Under the pieces are notes generated by a model. That model had not been told where the DNA came from. It ran no database searches and was given only the letters and a program-made list of their open reading frames with translations. Made by a program: the position numbers and the translations under genes. Below are positions 9,906 through 18,571 of a stretch of 64,000 bases of DNA, piece by piece (position 1 is the stretch's first letter; every line of letters starts with the position of its first letter). The stretch lies in the NCBI RefSeq assembly GCF_041435095.1, contig NZ_CP108025.1, forward strand, positions 930,001-994,000, given 5' to 3'. The DNA comes from Kitasatospora sp. NBC_00315. Its GTDB lineage: Bacteria > Actinomycetota > Actinomycetes > Streptomycetales > Streptomycetaceae.

Positions 9906-9985
9906 CCGGCGTGCGGGGCGGATTTTTCACCGTAGTGCCCGGCCACCCGCTGTGGCCGCCGTGCGGAAGGTGGGTTCGCCAGGCG

Positions 9986-10348
9986 TCAGGTGTCGGCGGC
10001 GGGCCCGGTTTCGTCGGCGGCGCTGCGCAGTTGTGCGTTGAGGCGCAGGGCTTCTTCGAGTTGGTCTTCGAGGATGATGATGCGGCAGGCGGCGTCGATG
10101 GCGGTGCCGCCGTCGACGAGGTCGCGGGCGCGCATCGCGATCCGTAGTTGGTAGCGGGAGAAGCGGCGGTGGCCGCCCTCCGAGCGCAGAGGGGTGATGA
10201 GACCCTGTTCGCCGAGGGAGCGCAGGAAACCGGCGGTGGTGCCGGTCATCTCCGCTGCGCGGCCCATCGTGTAGGCGGGATAGTCGTCATCGTCGAAGGA
10301 ATCGGAGCTGGAACCGGGGTTCTGTGGCCGGATGGTGGTCGTGGTCAC
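9986..10348 (-). CDS. Small MerR-family-like transcriptional regulator
   Basis: 120-residue protein with a MerR-type winged-helix N-terminal half: YTMGRAAEMTG, a recognition helix in TTAGFLRSLGEQGLI, and the wing LRSEGGHRRFSR. The C-terminal part (about 80-120) is a short amphipathic helix likely to be a dimer coil. No ligand-binding domain is present. The start is GTG at 10348, preceded by AAGAGG; longer frames to 10435 lack coding character. An acidic run (DDDD) sits ahead of the HTH. Such short MerR-like proteins are widespread in Streptomyces, and the target is unknown. Confidence 0.85.
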   Translation of the reverse strand: MTTTTIRPQNPGSSSDSFDDDDYPAYTMGRAAEMTGTTAGFLRSLGEQGLITPLRSEGGHRRFSRYQLRIAMRARDLVDGGTAIDAACRIIILEDQLEEALRLNAQLRSAADETGPAADT

Positions 10349-10633
10349 TGCACCTCTTCTTATCTGGGGTCGGGGACGCGTGGAGGGGCCCCGGTGCCGT
10401 GGCGGCTCCGGGGCCCCGAAGGGATACATCACCATCTACCGGCCTGAGCCGGGTTCCTTATGTCCGCACCACCCCGGGGGAAGGGGCATGCGGGGATCGC
10501 GAATGCGTGACCGGAAACCACCGTCCTTCGTAACTGGGGGGTCTGCGGTGTCCGCCCGGACAAAAAACCTCACGGGCCGGGCGATCCTGATGGCGCTCCG
10601 TCCCCTCCGTTCATCCTCTGTGGCTACTTGCCT

Positions 10634-11280
10634 GGTACTGCGAACTGCTCGGTACTGCTCAACACGGGTACTGCTGGGTACTGCTCAACACGGGTACTGC
10701 TCGGTACTGCTGAACCACACCTACCTACCTGGTACTGCTGCGACCCTCTCGAGCCGTCCGGTCCGGCAGCCAGCCCCGTCGCCCGTCCTGCTCACCTGCT
10801 CGGCTCAGAACCCCACTGCCAGACTCCCCGGCACGCGCGCCCGCAGCCGTGGCGCCTTCACCGGGATACCTCGTACCGCGACTGCTGGTACTACACACGC
10901 ACATACCGCGGTACCGCTGTCGGTGGCCCCTGATCACTGCGGGCCACCCCGGTCCGGCTGCCAGTGCGTCGCCGTCCTGCACCTGCGCTGGCTTCGCAAC
11001 TCTGCCGCCGCACCGCCTGTCACTGCTCACGCCCACCTGCCCGGCGTGTCCCGCGTACTGCTCACCCGCGAACCACTAACTACTGCGGTACCGCTGAGTG
11101 GCGGCCCCTCATCACTGCGAGCCACCTGGCCCGGCCACCGATCCCGTCACCGCACTGCACCAACCTTGGCTTCAGAACCCTGCAACCGTGCCGACCTGCG
11201 AACTTCTCGTAATTCTCCCGCCAGTTCGTGTCTGGCGGTACCTCTCGACTGCTTGCTACGAGAGAAACACTAACCACGAC
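10634..11280. repeat. Two-level tandem repeat array upstream of the MerR-like gene
   Basis: Seven copies of GGTACTGC lie within 105 bases (10634, 10651, 10667, 10677, 10693, 10703, 10731), with a 26-base period through 10651, 10677 and 10703. Beyond them, three diverged units of about 178 bases begin at 10731, 10910 and 11087, each opening with GGTACYGCTG and sharing an internal block near GTCRCCG...CTGCNC...GGCTNCNNAAC. No reading frame is conserved across the units and stops occur, so the array is probably non-coding. It lies a few hundred bases upstream of the minus-strand regulator. Confidence 0.7.
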
Positions 11281-11438
11281 ACCGCCCCATGTCTACTCCA
11301 GCCAACACAGATTTTTCCGTGTCCGACGGGAAGGCAGTCTCCGCCCCGCAGCCGGGCAGACCACGCCCGCAACGGGAGAGCACGCCAGCACCTCGCACCT
11401 GTAACGCGGGCGATGAACGGCACCGAGGTTCCCCCGAT

Positions 11439-11621
11439 CACCCGCCCTGTCGGCTGCCCGCATGCCGGGCACGGCACCGGATGGTCCCGAGTCCGCGCCG
11501 ACACCCGGATGACCTCACCCCCGTCCCTCACCTCCTCTACGACCAGCGCCGACAGCACCACACCCACAAGCTCATCGACCTTGCGCACAGCATGCCGACG
11601 GTGGTCGTTGCCGCTGGTCAC
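11439..11621 (-). pseudogene. Truncated ISL3-family transposase, N-terminus only
   Basis: The first 61 residues (DELVGVVLSALVVEEV, then SARTRDHPVPCPACGQPTGRV) match the N-terminal zinc-finger region of ISL3-family transposases, which begin with a beta-rich segment and a CPxC knuckle. The second CxxC pair and the DDE domain are missing. The frame runs on to 11256 with unrelated residues. Confidence 0.7.
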
Positions 11622-11715
11622 CGCCGAGGGGCAGAGCCGCCGGCTGTACAGACCCGCGGATCGCGCTACGGGCGAGGCAGGACCGGAGGGAGGGCGCGTC
11701 CCCGGTCATCCATCA

Positions 11716-11862
11716 GCCGGACACGTTCAACGCGTAGACCAGATGCTTGCCGTTGTGGACCACGTCGGTGAAGTCCTTCACCGCGGCCCAACCGTTGGCC
11801 GGCTGCGCCAGCGCGCCGGTGGACGACCACCGGCAGGTCGACGGGAGGGTGCAGGTGCCGCC
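11716..11862 (-). pseudogene. Fragment of a GH62 alpha-L-arabinofuranosidase
   Basis: The minus-strand frame reads [18 protein letters not shown], then [18 protein letters not shown] and LVYAL. This is the beginning of the catalytic domain of secreted GH62 arabinofuranosidases, which debranch arabinoxylan. It follows a Gly/Pro stretch that resembles a linker. The frame stops after about 47 matching residues, so only a short piece survives. Confidence 0.7.
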
Positions 11863-11926
11863 GGTCGGCGGGGGCCCGGGATCGGGCCGGGCCGCCCGCG
11901 CACCCGACCCGACCCGACCCGACCAC

Positions 11927-12154
11927 GTTCTCGGGGACAAGGGCCACAACTCCCGCGCCTTCCGCTCCTACCCGCGCCGACGCGGCATCCCCCACACCAT
12001 CCCCGAACAGGTGGACCAAGCCGGCGTCCGCCGGCGAAGGGGCCCGCGCGGTGGGCGCCCACCCGGATTCGACAAGCAGAAGTACACCCGTCGCCACACC
12101 GTCGAACGCTGCTTCCACCGACTCAAGCAGTGCCGCGGCATCGCCACGGATCGA
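11927..12154 (+). pseudogene. IS5-family transposase C-terminal fragment
   Basis: About 76 residues match the C-terminal end of IS5-type transposases: [36 protein letters not shown] and VERCFHRLKQCRGIAT. The ERCFxRLK segment includes the last catalytic Glu of the DDE triad. The upstream catalytic domain is missing, and the next bases belong to a GH2 fragment, so an insertion and deletion joined the two. Confidence 0.8.
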
Positions 12155-13453
12155 CCGGGTCGCGGTGCGAGCCGAGGCCGACGGGACGTTCGCCGCCGAC
12201 GTCCAACCTCTACCAGGCGGAGGTGGTGCTGACCAACTCCTCGGGCGCCCAGGTCCACGGGCTCACCGAGCGGTTCGGCTTCCGGACGGTGGAGGTACGG
12301 GCGGGGGACGGCGTCTATGTCAACGGTGTCAGGGTGCTCCTCAAGGGCGTGACCCGCCGCACCTTCCACCCGACCCTGGGCCGTGCCTCCAGCCCCCGCC
12401 TGGCGCGCGAGGACATCGCGCTGATGAAGTCGATGAACGTCAACGCGGTCCGGATGTCGCACTACCCGCCGGACGCCTACTTTCTCGATCTCTGCGACGA
12501 GCTGGGGCTGTACGTCCTGGACGAACTCGGCGGCTGGCAGCACAGCTACAGCACCGCGGCCGGTACCCCGCTGGTCCAGCCGATGGTCACCCGGGACGTC
12601 AACCACCCGTCGATCCTGTTCTGGGACAACGGCAACGAAGGCGGCTGGAACACCGCCCTCGACAGCCTCTTCGGCTCCTGGGACCCGCAGAGGCGAGCGG
12701 TGCTGCACCCCTGGGCGAGTTTCGGCGGAATCGACACCAACCACTATCCGACCTACTCCCAGGTCCAGTCCAAACTGGCGGGCTCGACGGTCTACATGCC
12801 CACCGAATTCCTGCACGGCCTCTACGACGGCGGCGCCGGCGCCGGACTCGACGACTACTGGCAGCTGATGGCGAACGCACCGCACTCCGCCGGCGGATTC
12901 ATCTGGTCGCTCATCGACGAGAGCATCCGCCGTGTCGACGGCGGCGGCGCGATCGACACGAACGGCAACCGGGGTCCCGACGGCATCGTCGGCCCGTTCC
13001 GGGAGAAGGAGGGGAGCTACTACACGATCAAGGACATCTGGTCGCCGATCCAGCTTACCAGCCGGGCCTACTACGAGAACACCTTCCCCGCGGGCTTCGA
13101 CGGAACGGTCCGCCTGACCAACCGCTACGCCTTCACCAACACCTCGTCGAGCAGGTTCAGTTGGCAGCTGATCACTTATGCGACGCCGGGCGGGACCGGC
13201 CACACGGTGACCGCGCAGGGCACCTGCGCCAGTCCGAGCATCGCCCCGGGCGCCACCGGGGTGCTCACCCTCGGGTTGCCGGGGAACTGGGCCGACTCCG
13301 ACGCGGTGCGGCTGACGGCCGCCGACGCGTCCGGCGCGAAGCTCGTCACCTGGGTCTGGACCGTCAAGAAGGCCGCCGACCACGTGCGCCGGATCGTCGT
13401 CCCCGTCCCCGGCGCCCCGTCGGTGACCGCGACCCAGACCAGCGACACGATCA
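12154..13453 (+). pseudogene. 5'-truncated GH2 family glycoside hydrolase
   Basis: An open frame from about 12208 encodes some 415 residues of a GH2 (beta-galactosidase/beta-glucuronidase type) enzyme: LTERFGFRTVEV, the catalytic barrel with NHPSILFWDNGNEGGW (acid/base Glu in NEG) and PTEFLHGLYDGG (probable nucleophile Glu), then a beta-sandwich (NRYAFTNTSS). The signal peptide and N-terminal sugar-binding domains are missing and are replaced by the IS5 fragment. Homology fades after GAPSVTATQTSDTI near 13450. The barrel is intact but there is no proper start, so expression is doubtful. Confidence 0.75.
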
Positions 13454-13750
13454 CGGGGCACAGCACCCGACGGTCCGGGCCCCCGGGGTTCGTGAAGCGG
13501 GTGGCGGCGGCTCGGATGTCCGGCTCGGACACGTCGGCCGTCCAGCAGGGAACGCCGGCGTTCGCGGCCGACCCCGGCGCGGCGACGAGGTGTCCGCGCA
13601 GAGCCTTCAACCGTCGGAGTCCGACCGGGAGGCGGTCCGATCGGCCTGCCGGTTCCCCCAAGGTGATGTTGACACCTATCCTGTACCCGGCCGGCTCCGG
13701 GGCTTCCGGTGTGATGTCACGGCGTCCGATGTGTGCGACAGGGGTTGGTC
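13454..13750. other. Degraded GH2 tail and promoter region of the DeoR gene
   Basis: The first half looks like frame-shifted remains of the GH2 C-terminus. TTGACA at 13669-13674 is a good -35 box, but no matching -10 is evident at 16-19 bases. The region probably holds the DeoR promoter. Confidence 0.4.
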
Positions 13751-14584
13751 ATGGCGGATGCGGCGTTGCTGGCCTCCCAGCGGCGTTCCCTCATCGTCGA
13801 CCTGGTACGCCGCTCAGGTGCCGTCCGGGTCTCCGACCTCGTCGAACACTTCGGGGTCTCCGACATGACCGTCCGACGCGACCTCGACGCGCTCGCCAGA
13901 ACAGGGATCGTCCAGAAGGTCCACGGAGGCGCCGTGGCCGGCCCCGGCGGCGCCGTCGACGAACCCGGGTTCGAAGCCAAGTCCGGCCGCGAATCCGCCG
14001 CGAAGGACGCCGTCGCCGACGCGGCAGCCGCCCTCGTCGAAGCCGGCGCCGTCATCGCCCTCTCCGCCGGCACCACCACCTACGCCGTGGCCACCCGACT
14101 GCTGAACACCCCCCACCTCACCGTGGTCACCAACTCACTCCCGATCGGCGATCTCCTGCGCGCCTGCGCCCACGAACGGGGCCCCAGCACACCGACACTG
14201 CTGCTGACCGGAGGCTCCCCCACCCGCTCCGCCGCACTGGTCGGCCCGATAGCCGAACAGACGATCCGCAGCCTCCACGTCGACCTCCTCATCCTCGGCG
14301 CCCACGGCATCTCGGACAGCGCCGGTCTGACCGCCCCGAACCTCGCCGAGGCACAGACCAACCGCGCCCTCATCTCCTGCGCCCGACGGGTCGCAGTGGT
14401 CGCCGACCACACCAAATGGGGAGTCATCGGGCTCAGCACCTTCGCCCGGCTCGACGAGATCGACCTCCTCATCACCGACGACAAACTCGACACCCAGAGC
14501 CAGACCCTGCTCAGGGACGCCGTCGGCGAACTGATCGTGGCCGGCACAGCCGAGCCCGACGACCGGTCAGCCACTCCCGGGTAA
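13751..14584 (+). CDS. DeoR-family transcriptional regulator
   Basis: 277-residue repressor of normal DeoR length. The N-terminal winged helix covers about 8-60 (QRRSLIVDLVRRSGAVRVSD, DMTVRRDLDAL), and the C-terminal sugar-phosphate sensor has SAGTTTYAVA and LLILGAHGIS. ATG 13751 is preferred because AGGGG lies 7 bases upstream; a GTG at 13733 is in frame but has no Shine-Dalgarno. DeoR proteins usually repress a nearby sugar catabolic operon when no sugar phosphate is present. Here only broken genes lie next to it, so its targets may have been lost. Confidence 0.9.
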   Translation: MADAALLASQRRSLIVDLVRRSGAVRVSDLVEHFGVSDMTVRRDLDALARTGIVQKVHGGAVAGPGGAVDEPGFEAKSGRESAAKDAVADAAAALVEAGAVIALSAGTTTYAVATRLLNTPHLTVVTNSLPIGDLLRACAHERGPSTPTLLLTGGSPTRSAALVGPIAEQTIRSLHVDLLILGAHGISDSAGLTAPNLAEAQTNRALISCARRVAVVADHTKWGVIGLSTFARLDEIDLLITDDKLDTQSQTLLRDAVGELIVAGTAEPDDRSATPG

Positions 14585-14613
14585 GGTAACCCCTTCGCTG
14601 ACGGCGAGGGACC

Positions 14614-14703
14614 GATGGTGAAGTTGCGCCGACTGAACAGCGCGGTGATCCGGGTGAGCGCGCTGGGCTTGTCGACGAGGACCGACAACGTGTGCTCGCT
14701 CAT
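14614..14703 (-). pseudogene. N-terminal fragment of acetolactate synthase small subunit
   Basis: The first 30 codons read MSEHTLSVLVDKPSALTR and ITALFSRRNFTI, the ACT-domain start of IlvN/IlvH. The match then ends abruptly. It overlaps the stop of the ilvB fragment by ATGA, the normal arrangement of ilvB-ilvN operons. One residue of the family consensus VENKPG is missing (VDKPS). Confidence 0.75.
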
Positions 14704-14935
14704 GAGTTGTCGCTCTCCCACTTCGGAGTCATGTCTCGGGCGATCATGATGTCGTCATTGCTGGTGCCGGAGGGCACCACGGGCCGGACCATGGCGTCCT
14801 CGTGGACCACGAAGTCGACGACCACCGGCACGTCGTTGATCTCCATTGCCCTGGCGATCGTGGTGTCCACGTCCTCGGGCCGTGTGCACCGCGGACTGAC
14901 GCAGCCGTTGGCCTCCGCCGGCTCGGCCCAGCGCG
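14700..14935 (-). pseudogene. C-terminal fragment of acetolactate synthase large subunit
   Basis: The frame reads EANGCVSPRCTRPEDVD, TTIARAMEINDVPVVVDFVV, HEDAMVRPVVPSGTSNDD and IMIARDM, the last 77 or so residues of IlvB. The thiamine-diphosphate-binding core is missing. Together with the ilvN start it preserves the ilvB/ilvN junction only. A working ilvBN copy must be elsewhere in a prototroph, so this is a duplicated remnant. Confidence 0.78.
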
Positions 14936-15054
14936 TCCCCGACTTCGTGAACCCCTCGCTCCACCGGGCTGCACCATTCTGGGCCCGTCCGGAGTTCTAC
15001 GGTGTCCAGGCATGTGCCGGGTAGACGTCAAGTCACTATTTTACCGAGAGAACG

Positions 15055-16269
15055 ATGAAAACTGAGAGCGCACCTAGCCGAACAGCGCAACTGACCATGT
15101 CGCGCGGACTGACCTTCTTGATCGCTCTGGCCTGCGGCGCGGTCGCAGCCAACATCTACTACGCGCAGCCCGTGGTGGGTCTGATCGGCCCCGATGTGGG
15201 CCTGAGTACGAGTGCCTACAGTCTTGTCGTGACCCTGACCCAGATCGGCTATGGCGTCGGCCTTGTCCTACTGGTTCCGTTGGGCGACATGTTCGAGAAC
15301 CGTCGTCTCATCACGGTCACGTTGGTGGCATGCGTGGCGGCGCTTCTGGGCGGGGCGGCCGCATCGACCGCCGGCTTGTTTCTCGCCGCTTCGCTGGTGA
15401 TCGGCCTGAGTTCGGTCGTGGTGCAGATGTTGGTGCCCTTTGCGGCTCATCTTGCCCCGGACGAAAGCCGTGGACGGGTCGTCGGCAACGTCATGAGTGG
15501 CCTGCTGATGGGAATCCTGCTTGCGCGGCCTGTATCCAGCATGACGACAGACCTGCTCGGCTGGCGTGCGGTCTTCGCCATCTCCGCCGGACTGATGCTG
15601 GTGCTTGCCGTGACCCTGCGCCTGATCCTTCCGGAGCGACGGCCGAGCACGTCCGTCCGCTACCTGGCGCTGTTGCGGTCGATGGGTCAACTGCTGGTCG
15701 GCACGCCGATCCTGCGACGTCGGGCGTTCTACCATGCCCTGTTGTTCGGGGCGTTCAGTCTGTTCTGGACTGCTGTGCCACTGATCCTGGCGAGCCCGGC
15801 GTGCGGCCTGAGTCAGGTCGGCATCGCCGTGTTCTCCCTGGCGGCGGTGCTAGGAGCTTGTGTCGCGCCGCTCGCGGGCCGCGTCGCCGACCGTGGTCTG
15901 ACGAAACCTGCGACGGCCTTCGCGATCCTGACCGTCGTGGCCTGTTTTCTCCTGGTGTTCGCAAGTGGCGGACACGTCGTCGCGGTCCTGTTCGTCGCGG
16001 CGCTGCTGATCGACGTCGGAGTGTCGTGCAACCTGGTGCTGGGGCAGCGTTCGATCTTCGCGCTGGGGGCGGAAGTACGCAGCCGACTGAACGGCCTCTA
16101 CATGGCGATCTTCTTCTGTGGAGGCGCGGTCGGGTCGGCCGTGGCCAGCGTGGTGTACGCGACCTACGGGTGGGTGGGTATCGCATGGTGCGGTATTGCC
16201 TTCCCGCTGCTGGCGCTTCTCTACCATCTGACGGATATGGTGCCGCGGCGTCCCGCGACGGCCGGGTGA
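15055..16269 (+). CDS. MFS transporter
   Basis: 404-residue major facilitator with about 12 hydrophobic segments. The family signature after helix 2 is present as PLGDMFENRR, and helix 1 has ANIYYAQPVVG, typical of the YnfM/CmlR-like drug exporter group. The substrate cannot be told from sequence. Codon use is less GC3-biased than in neighbouring genes (AAA and ACT at the start, frequent CTT, GTG and TTG), and it lies beside broken ilv genes, which suggests acquisition by transfer. The leader before the ATG is unusually AT-rich. There is no adjacent regulator in operon. Confidence 0.88.
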   Translation: MKTESAPSRTAQLTMSRGLTFLIALACGAVAANIYYAQPVVGLIGPDVGLSTSAYSLVVTLTQIGYGVGLVLLVPLGDMFENRRLITVTLVACVAALLGGAAASTAGLFLAASLVIGLSSVVVQMLVPFAAHLAPDESRGRVVGNVMSGLLMGILLARPVSSMTTDLLGWRAVFAISAGLMLVLAVTLRLILPERRPSTSVRYLALLRSMGQLLVGTPILRRRAFYHALLFGAFSLFWTAVPLILASPACGLSQVGIAVFSLAAVLGACVAPLAGRVADRGLTKPATAFAILTVVACFLLVFASGGHVVAVLFVAALLIDVGVSCNLVLGQRSIFALGAEVRSRLNGLYMAIFFCGGAVGSAVASVVYATYGWVGIAWCGIAFPLLALLYHLTDMVPRRPATAG

Positions 16270-16619
16270 TCGTTGAGGCTTCCACGTACGCCCTCGTGCT
16301 CCGAACGCACAACGTGGAGGGTGCGAAAGGCCGGCCGCGGCATCCCGCCTTTCCCCTACTGCTGCAACCGCGTCCGGGGGTGGTGGCCCAAGCTTGGCGT
16401 TCAACCTCGCACGTCACCCGACCTGCTGAGACTCCGGACTTCGCGGGACCTGGGACGACGTCCCGAGCCCGGCCGGGCCGAGCCGCCGGAGCGGGCGACG
16501 GATCGCAGCAGCGAGGTGTCCGGCCCCCGAGCCCGCGGGCCGGAGCGGGACGTCCGCGGTGCGACCTGCCCGAGGTGACCGGGCCTCCGGCTCTCTCCCG
16601 GTGCCGGCTCCTCGGCGGA
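16270..16619. other. Intergenic between convergent genes
   Basis: No gene is supported in these 350 bases. The MFS gene and the amphi-Trp gene converge here. Nothing with clear terminator geometry was found. Confidence 0.4.
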
Positions 16620-16874
16620 CTACGAGGGCTTCTCGTGCGGCTCGGCCTTCCTGGTCGACCACTTGAGCTCGATCTCGAGCTCGATCTCCTCCTCGCCCAC
16701 CTCCACCTCGATCTCGCTGCGGAGCTCGTCGGGCATGTGCATGCTCAGTACTCCCGGTCCGAGATCGAGCTCGACCTGACCGCCGCGCTTCAGCCCGGCC
16801 GCGAGTGCGGAGAGCAGTTCAGCCGCCTCGACGCGCGAGAGTGAGCCCTTCTGCTCGAACTTCAGATCCTTCAT
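16620..16874 (-). CDS. amphi-Trp domain-containing protein
   Basis: 84-residue acidic protein of the amphi-Trp family: MKDLKFEQKGSLSRVEAAE at the start, a beta-rich, Glu-rich middle (EIEVEVGEEEIELEIELKW) and the conserved Trp near the end. No signal peptide or membrane segment is present. Function is unknown. The start has GGAGG 6 bases upstream. Confidence 0.88.
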   Translation of the reverse strand: MKDLKFEQKGSLSRVEAAELLSALAAGLKRGGQVELDLGPGVLSMHMPDELRSEIEVEVGEEEIELEIELKWSTRKAEPHEKPS

Positions 16875-17032
16875 GAGAAGCCTCCGATTTCCGCTGCGAA
16901 CAACCCGTCCAGTCGAGTCTGCGCCGGTCGTCGCCGGGCGGCATCCCCTGGTCGGATCCCGCTCCCGCGAGGAGCTCCCCGACGAGCTGCCACGAACGGG
17001 TCCCGCGGGGCGGGCCCGGGAGGCCAGGCGGC

Positions 17033-17461
17033 TCAGGTCTCGTCGGGGCGGACCACGCACAGGCCCCAGATGACGAAGGCACAGACGGCCATCACGGTGA
17101 CGGACCACGCCGGGTAGTACGGGATGGACAGGAAATTGGCGATGATGAGAAGCACCGCCACCGCCACGCCGATCACTCGGGCCCAGAGGGCCCGCTTGAA
17201 CAGTCCGGCGGCCACCGCGATCGCGATGACGCCCAGGACCAGGTGGATCCATCCCCAGCTCGTCAGGTCGAACTTGAAGACGTAGTTCGGCGTACTGACG
17301 AAGACGTCGTCCTCGGCGATGCCCATGATGCCGCGGAGGACGGCGAGCGATCCGGCGAGCAGCAGCATCACGGCGGCGAAGCCGGCCAGACCGCCGGCCA
17401 CGAAGGAACCACTGGCGGCGGATTTCCGGGTGGAAGGCGTGGGACGTGAGGTTGGGGACAT
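17033..17461 (-). CDS. DUF7144-type membrane protein
   Basis: 142-residue integral membrane protein with four hydrophobic segments (about 20-45, 68-90, 93-110 and 114-135). Conserved words GWIHLVLG, WARVIGV, ANFLSIPYYPAWS and VIWGLCV are those of DUF7144 proteins, common in actinobacteria. The start is ATG 17461 (MSPTSRP); the frame upstream has no coding character. It lies upstream of the amphi-Trp gene on the same strand with 158 bases between, so they could be co-transcribed. Confidence 0.85.
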   Translation of the reverse strand: MSPTSRPTPSTRKSAASGSFVAGGLAGFAAVMLLLAGSLAVLRGIMGIAEDDVFVSTPNYVFKFDLTSWGWIHLVLGVIAIAVAAGLFKRALWARVIGVAVAVLLIIANFLSIPYYPAWSVTVMAVCAFVIWGLCVVRPDET

Positions 17462-17895
17462 TGGCGGACCTCGATTCGTGCGTTGCGGACTCGTCGAATC
17501 CTCGCGAACGCCAGGGGCGTGGACACCGGCAACGCGGACTTCGACCACCCGACACCAGCCTGTGCGTGTCCGGTGGGACGGCGGCGGCTCCGCCCGACTG
17601 TTCATCTCCGCCGGCCCGGGCGGTCGCCGAGGGCTGGAGCGCCAGTACTACGGTTCCCCGGATCCTCCTCCGCGACACCCGGACGACCGGGCCCACCGGA
17701 CGCCACTTCCACCGGGCCGGGTCGTCGACGGGGCCGACCGCCGCGGGCTGCTGTCACGCTGCCAGCACCTGGGCCGGCGCATCACCGGGTTCAGGCGGCC
17801 GCCCGACCGGTGGTGAGGGCAGGGACGCGCCGCTCGGAGGCCGGACCGGGGCCGGCGGCGCGGGAGCGGCCCGGGGCCTCGCCGGCGCGGCGCGC
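17462..17895. other. Intergenic
   Basis: 434 bases with several overlapping open frames but none with recognisable protein content. It probably carries the promoter of the DUF7144 gene on the minus strand. Nothing else was found. Confidence 0.35.
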
Positions 17896-18417
17896 TCAGT
17901 GGCCCACTAGGGCCTTGGCCCCCACGATCACCAGTCCCAGTACCAGGTTGACCAGGGCCTCCACGCCCGCCTGCCGGCGCGAGGCACGGGCGTGCAGGGC
18001 GCCGATGTAGGCCCAGGACACCTGCTGCGCCACGGCGACCGCGAGAGCGAACCACGCGGTGCCGGTCAGGCTCAGCCCGAGCAGCGGGCTGACCGCCACC
18101 GCGGCGGCCGGCAGTACGGCGGCCTCGACGATGGACCACTCGCCGCGCCCGACCCGGCGGACCTCCGGCCAGGTGAGCGACTGGCCGACCGTCCGCTCAC
18201 CGGCGACGCGCGCGTAGACGTGGGTGGCCCAGAACACCAGCCCGGTGACGAGCAGCAGCACGACGGTCTCAAGGCGGGGGAACTCGCCGACGGTGCTCGC
18301 CGCGGCGAGCACCGAGGCGGCGAGCAGTGAGCCGTAGACGGCGCCCGCGTAGTCCGTCCGCGACGGCGCGCGCCCGTCCGGACGGCGTTCGCGCAGCCAC
18401 GGGATGACATGGTTCAC
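17896..18417 (-). CDS. Hypothetical integral membrane protein
   Basis: 173-residue protein with about five hydrophobic segments. The N-terminus (MNHVIPWLRERRPDGRAPSR) is basic and cytoplasmic. The third and fourth segments are Ala/Val-rich (EAAVLPAAAVAVSPLLGLSL). I do not recognise the family, although similar small proteins are common in Streptomyces. Standard codon bias and the clean C-terminus support it as a real gene. It belongs to a run of minus-strand membrane protein genes. Confidence 0.75.
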   Translation of the reverse strand: MNHVIPWLRERRPDGRAPSRTDYAGAVYGSLLAASVLAAASTVGEFPRLETVVLLLVTGLVFWATHVYARVAGERTVGQSLTWPEVRRVGRGEWSIVEAAVLPAAAVAVSPLLGLSLTGTAWFALAVAVAQQVSWAYIGALHARASRRQAGVEALVNLVLGLVIVGAKALVGH

Positions 18418-18571
18418 CGCCTCACCATACGAGCGCGCGACCCGGACCGCAGGCGCGCCACGCGTACGGACACGCGGGTGGCGCCCCGACCGGTGCGGTC
18501 GGCGCGGGGCTCGCCCGGGGCGCCGTGACCCCCGGCTCCGTCCCGGCCCGGGCGTCAGTCCCGCCCGGGCG

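Noticed and set aside
10634..11280. CRISPR array in the repeat region
   Set aside because: Repeat units are short or strongly diverged and the intervals are not unique spacers of constant size.
11098..14589. 1163-residue plus-strand open frame as one large protein
   Set aside because: It joins repeat DNA, a GH2 fragment and a shadow of the DeoR gene. Only the GH2 segment has protein homology.
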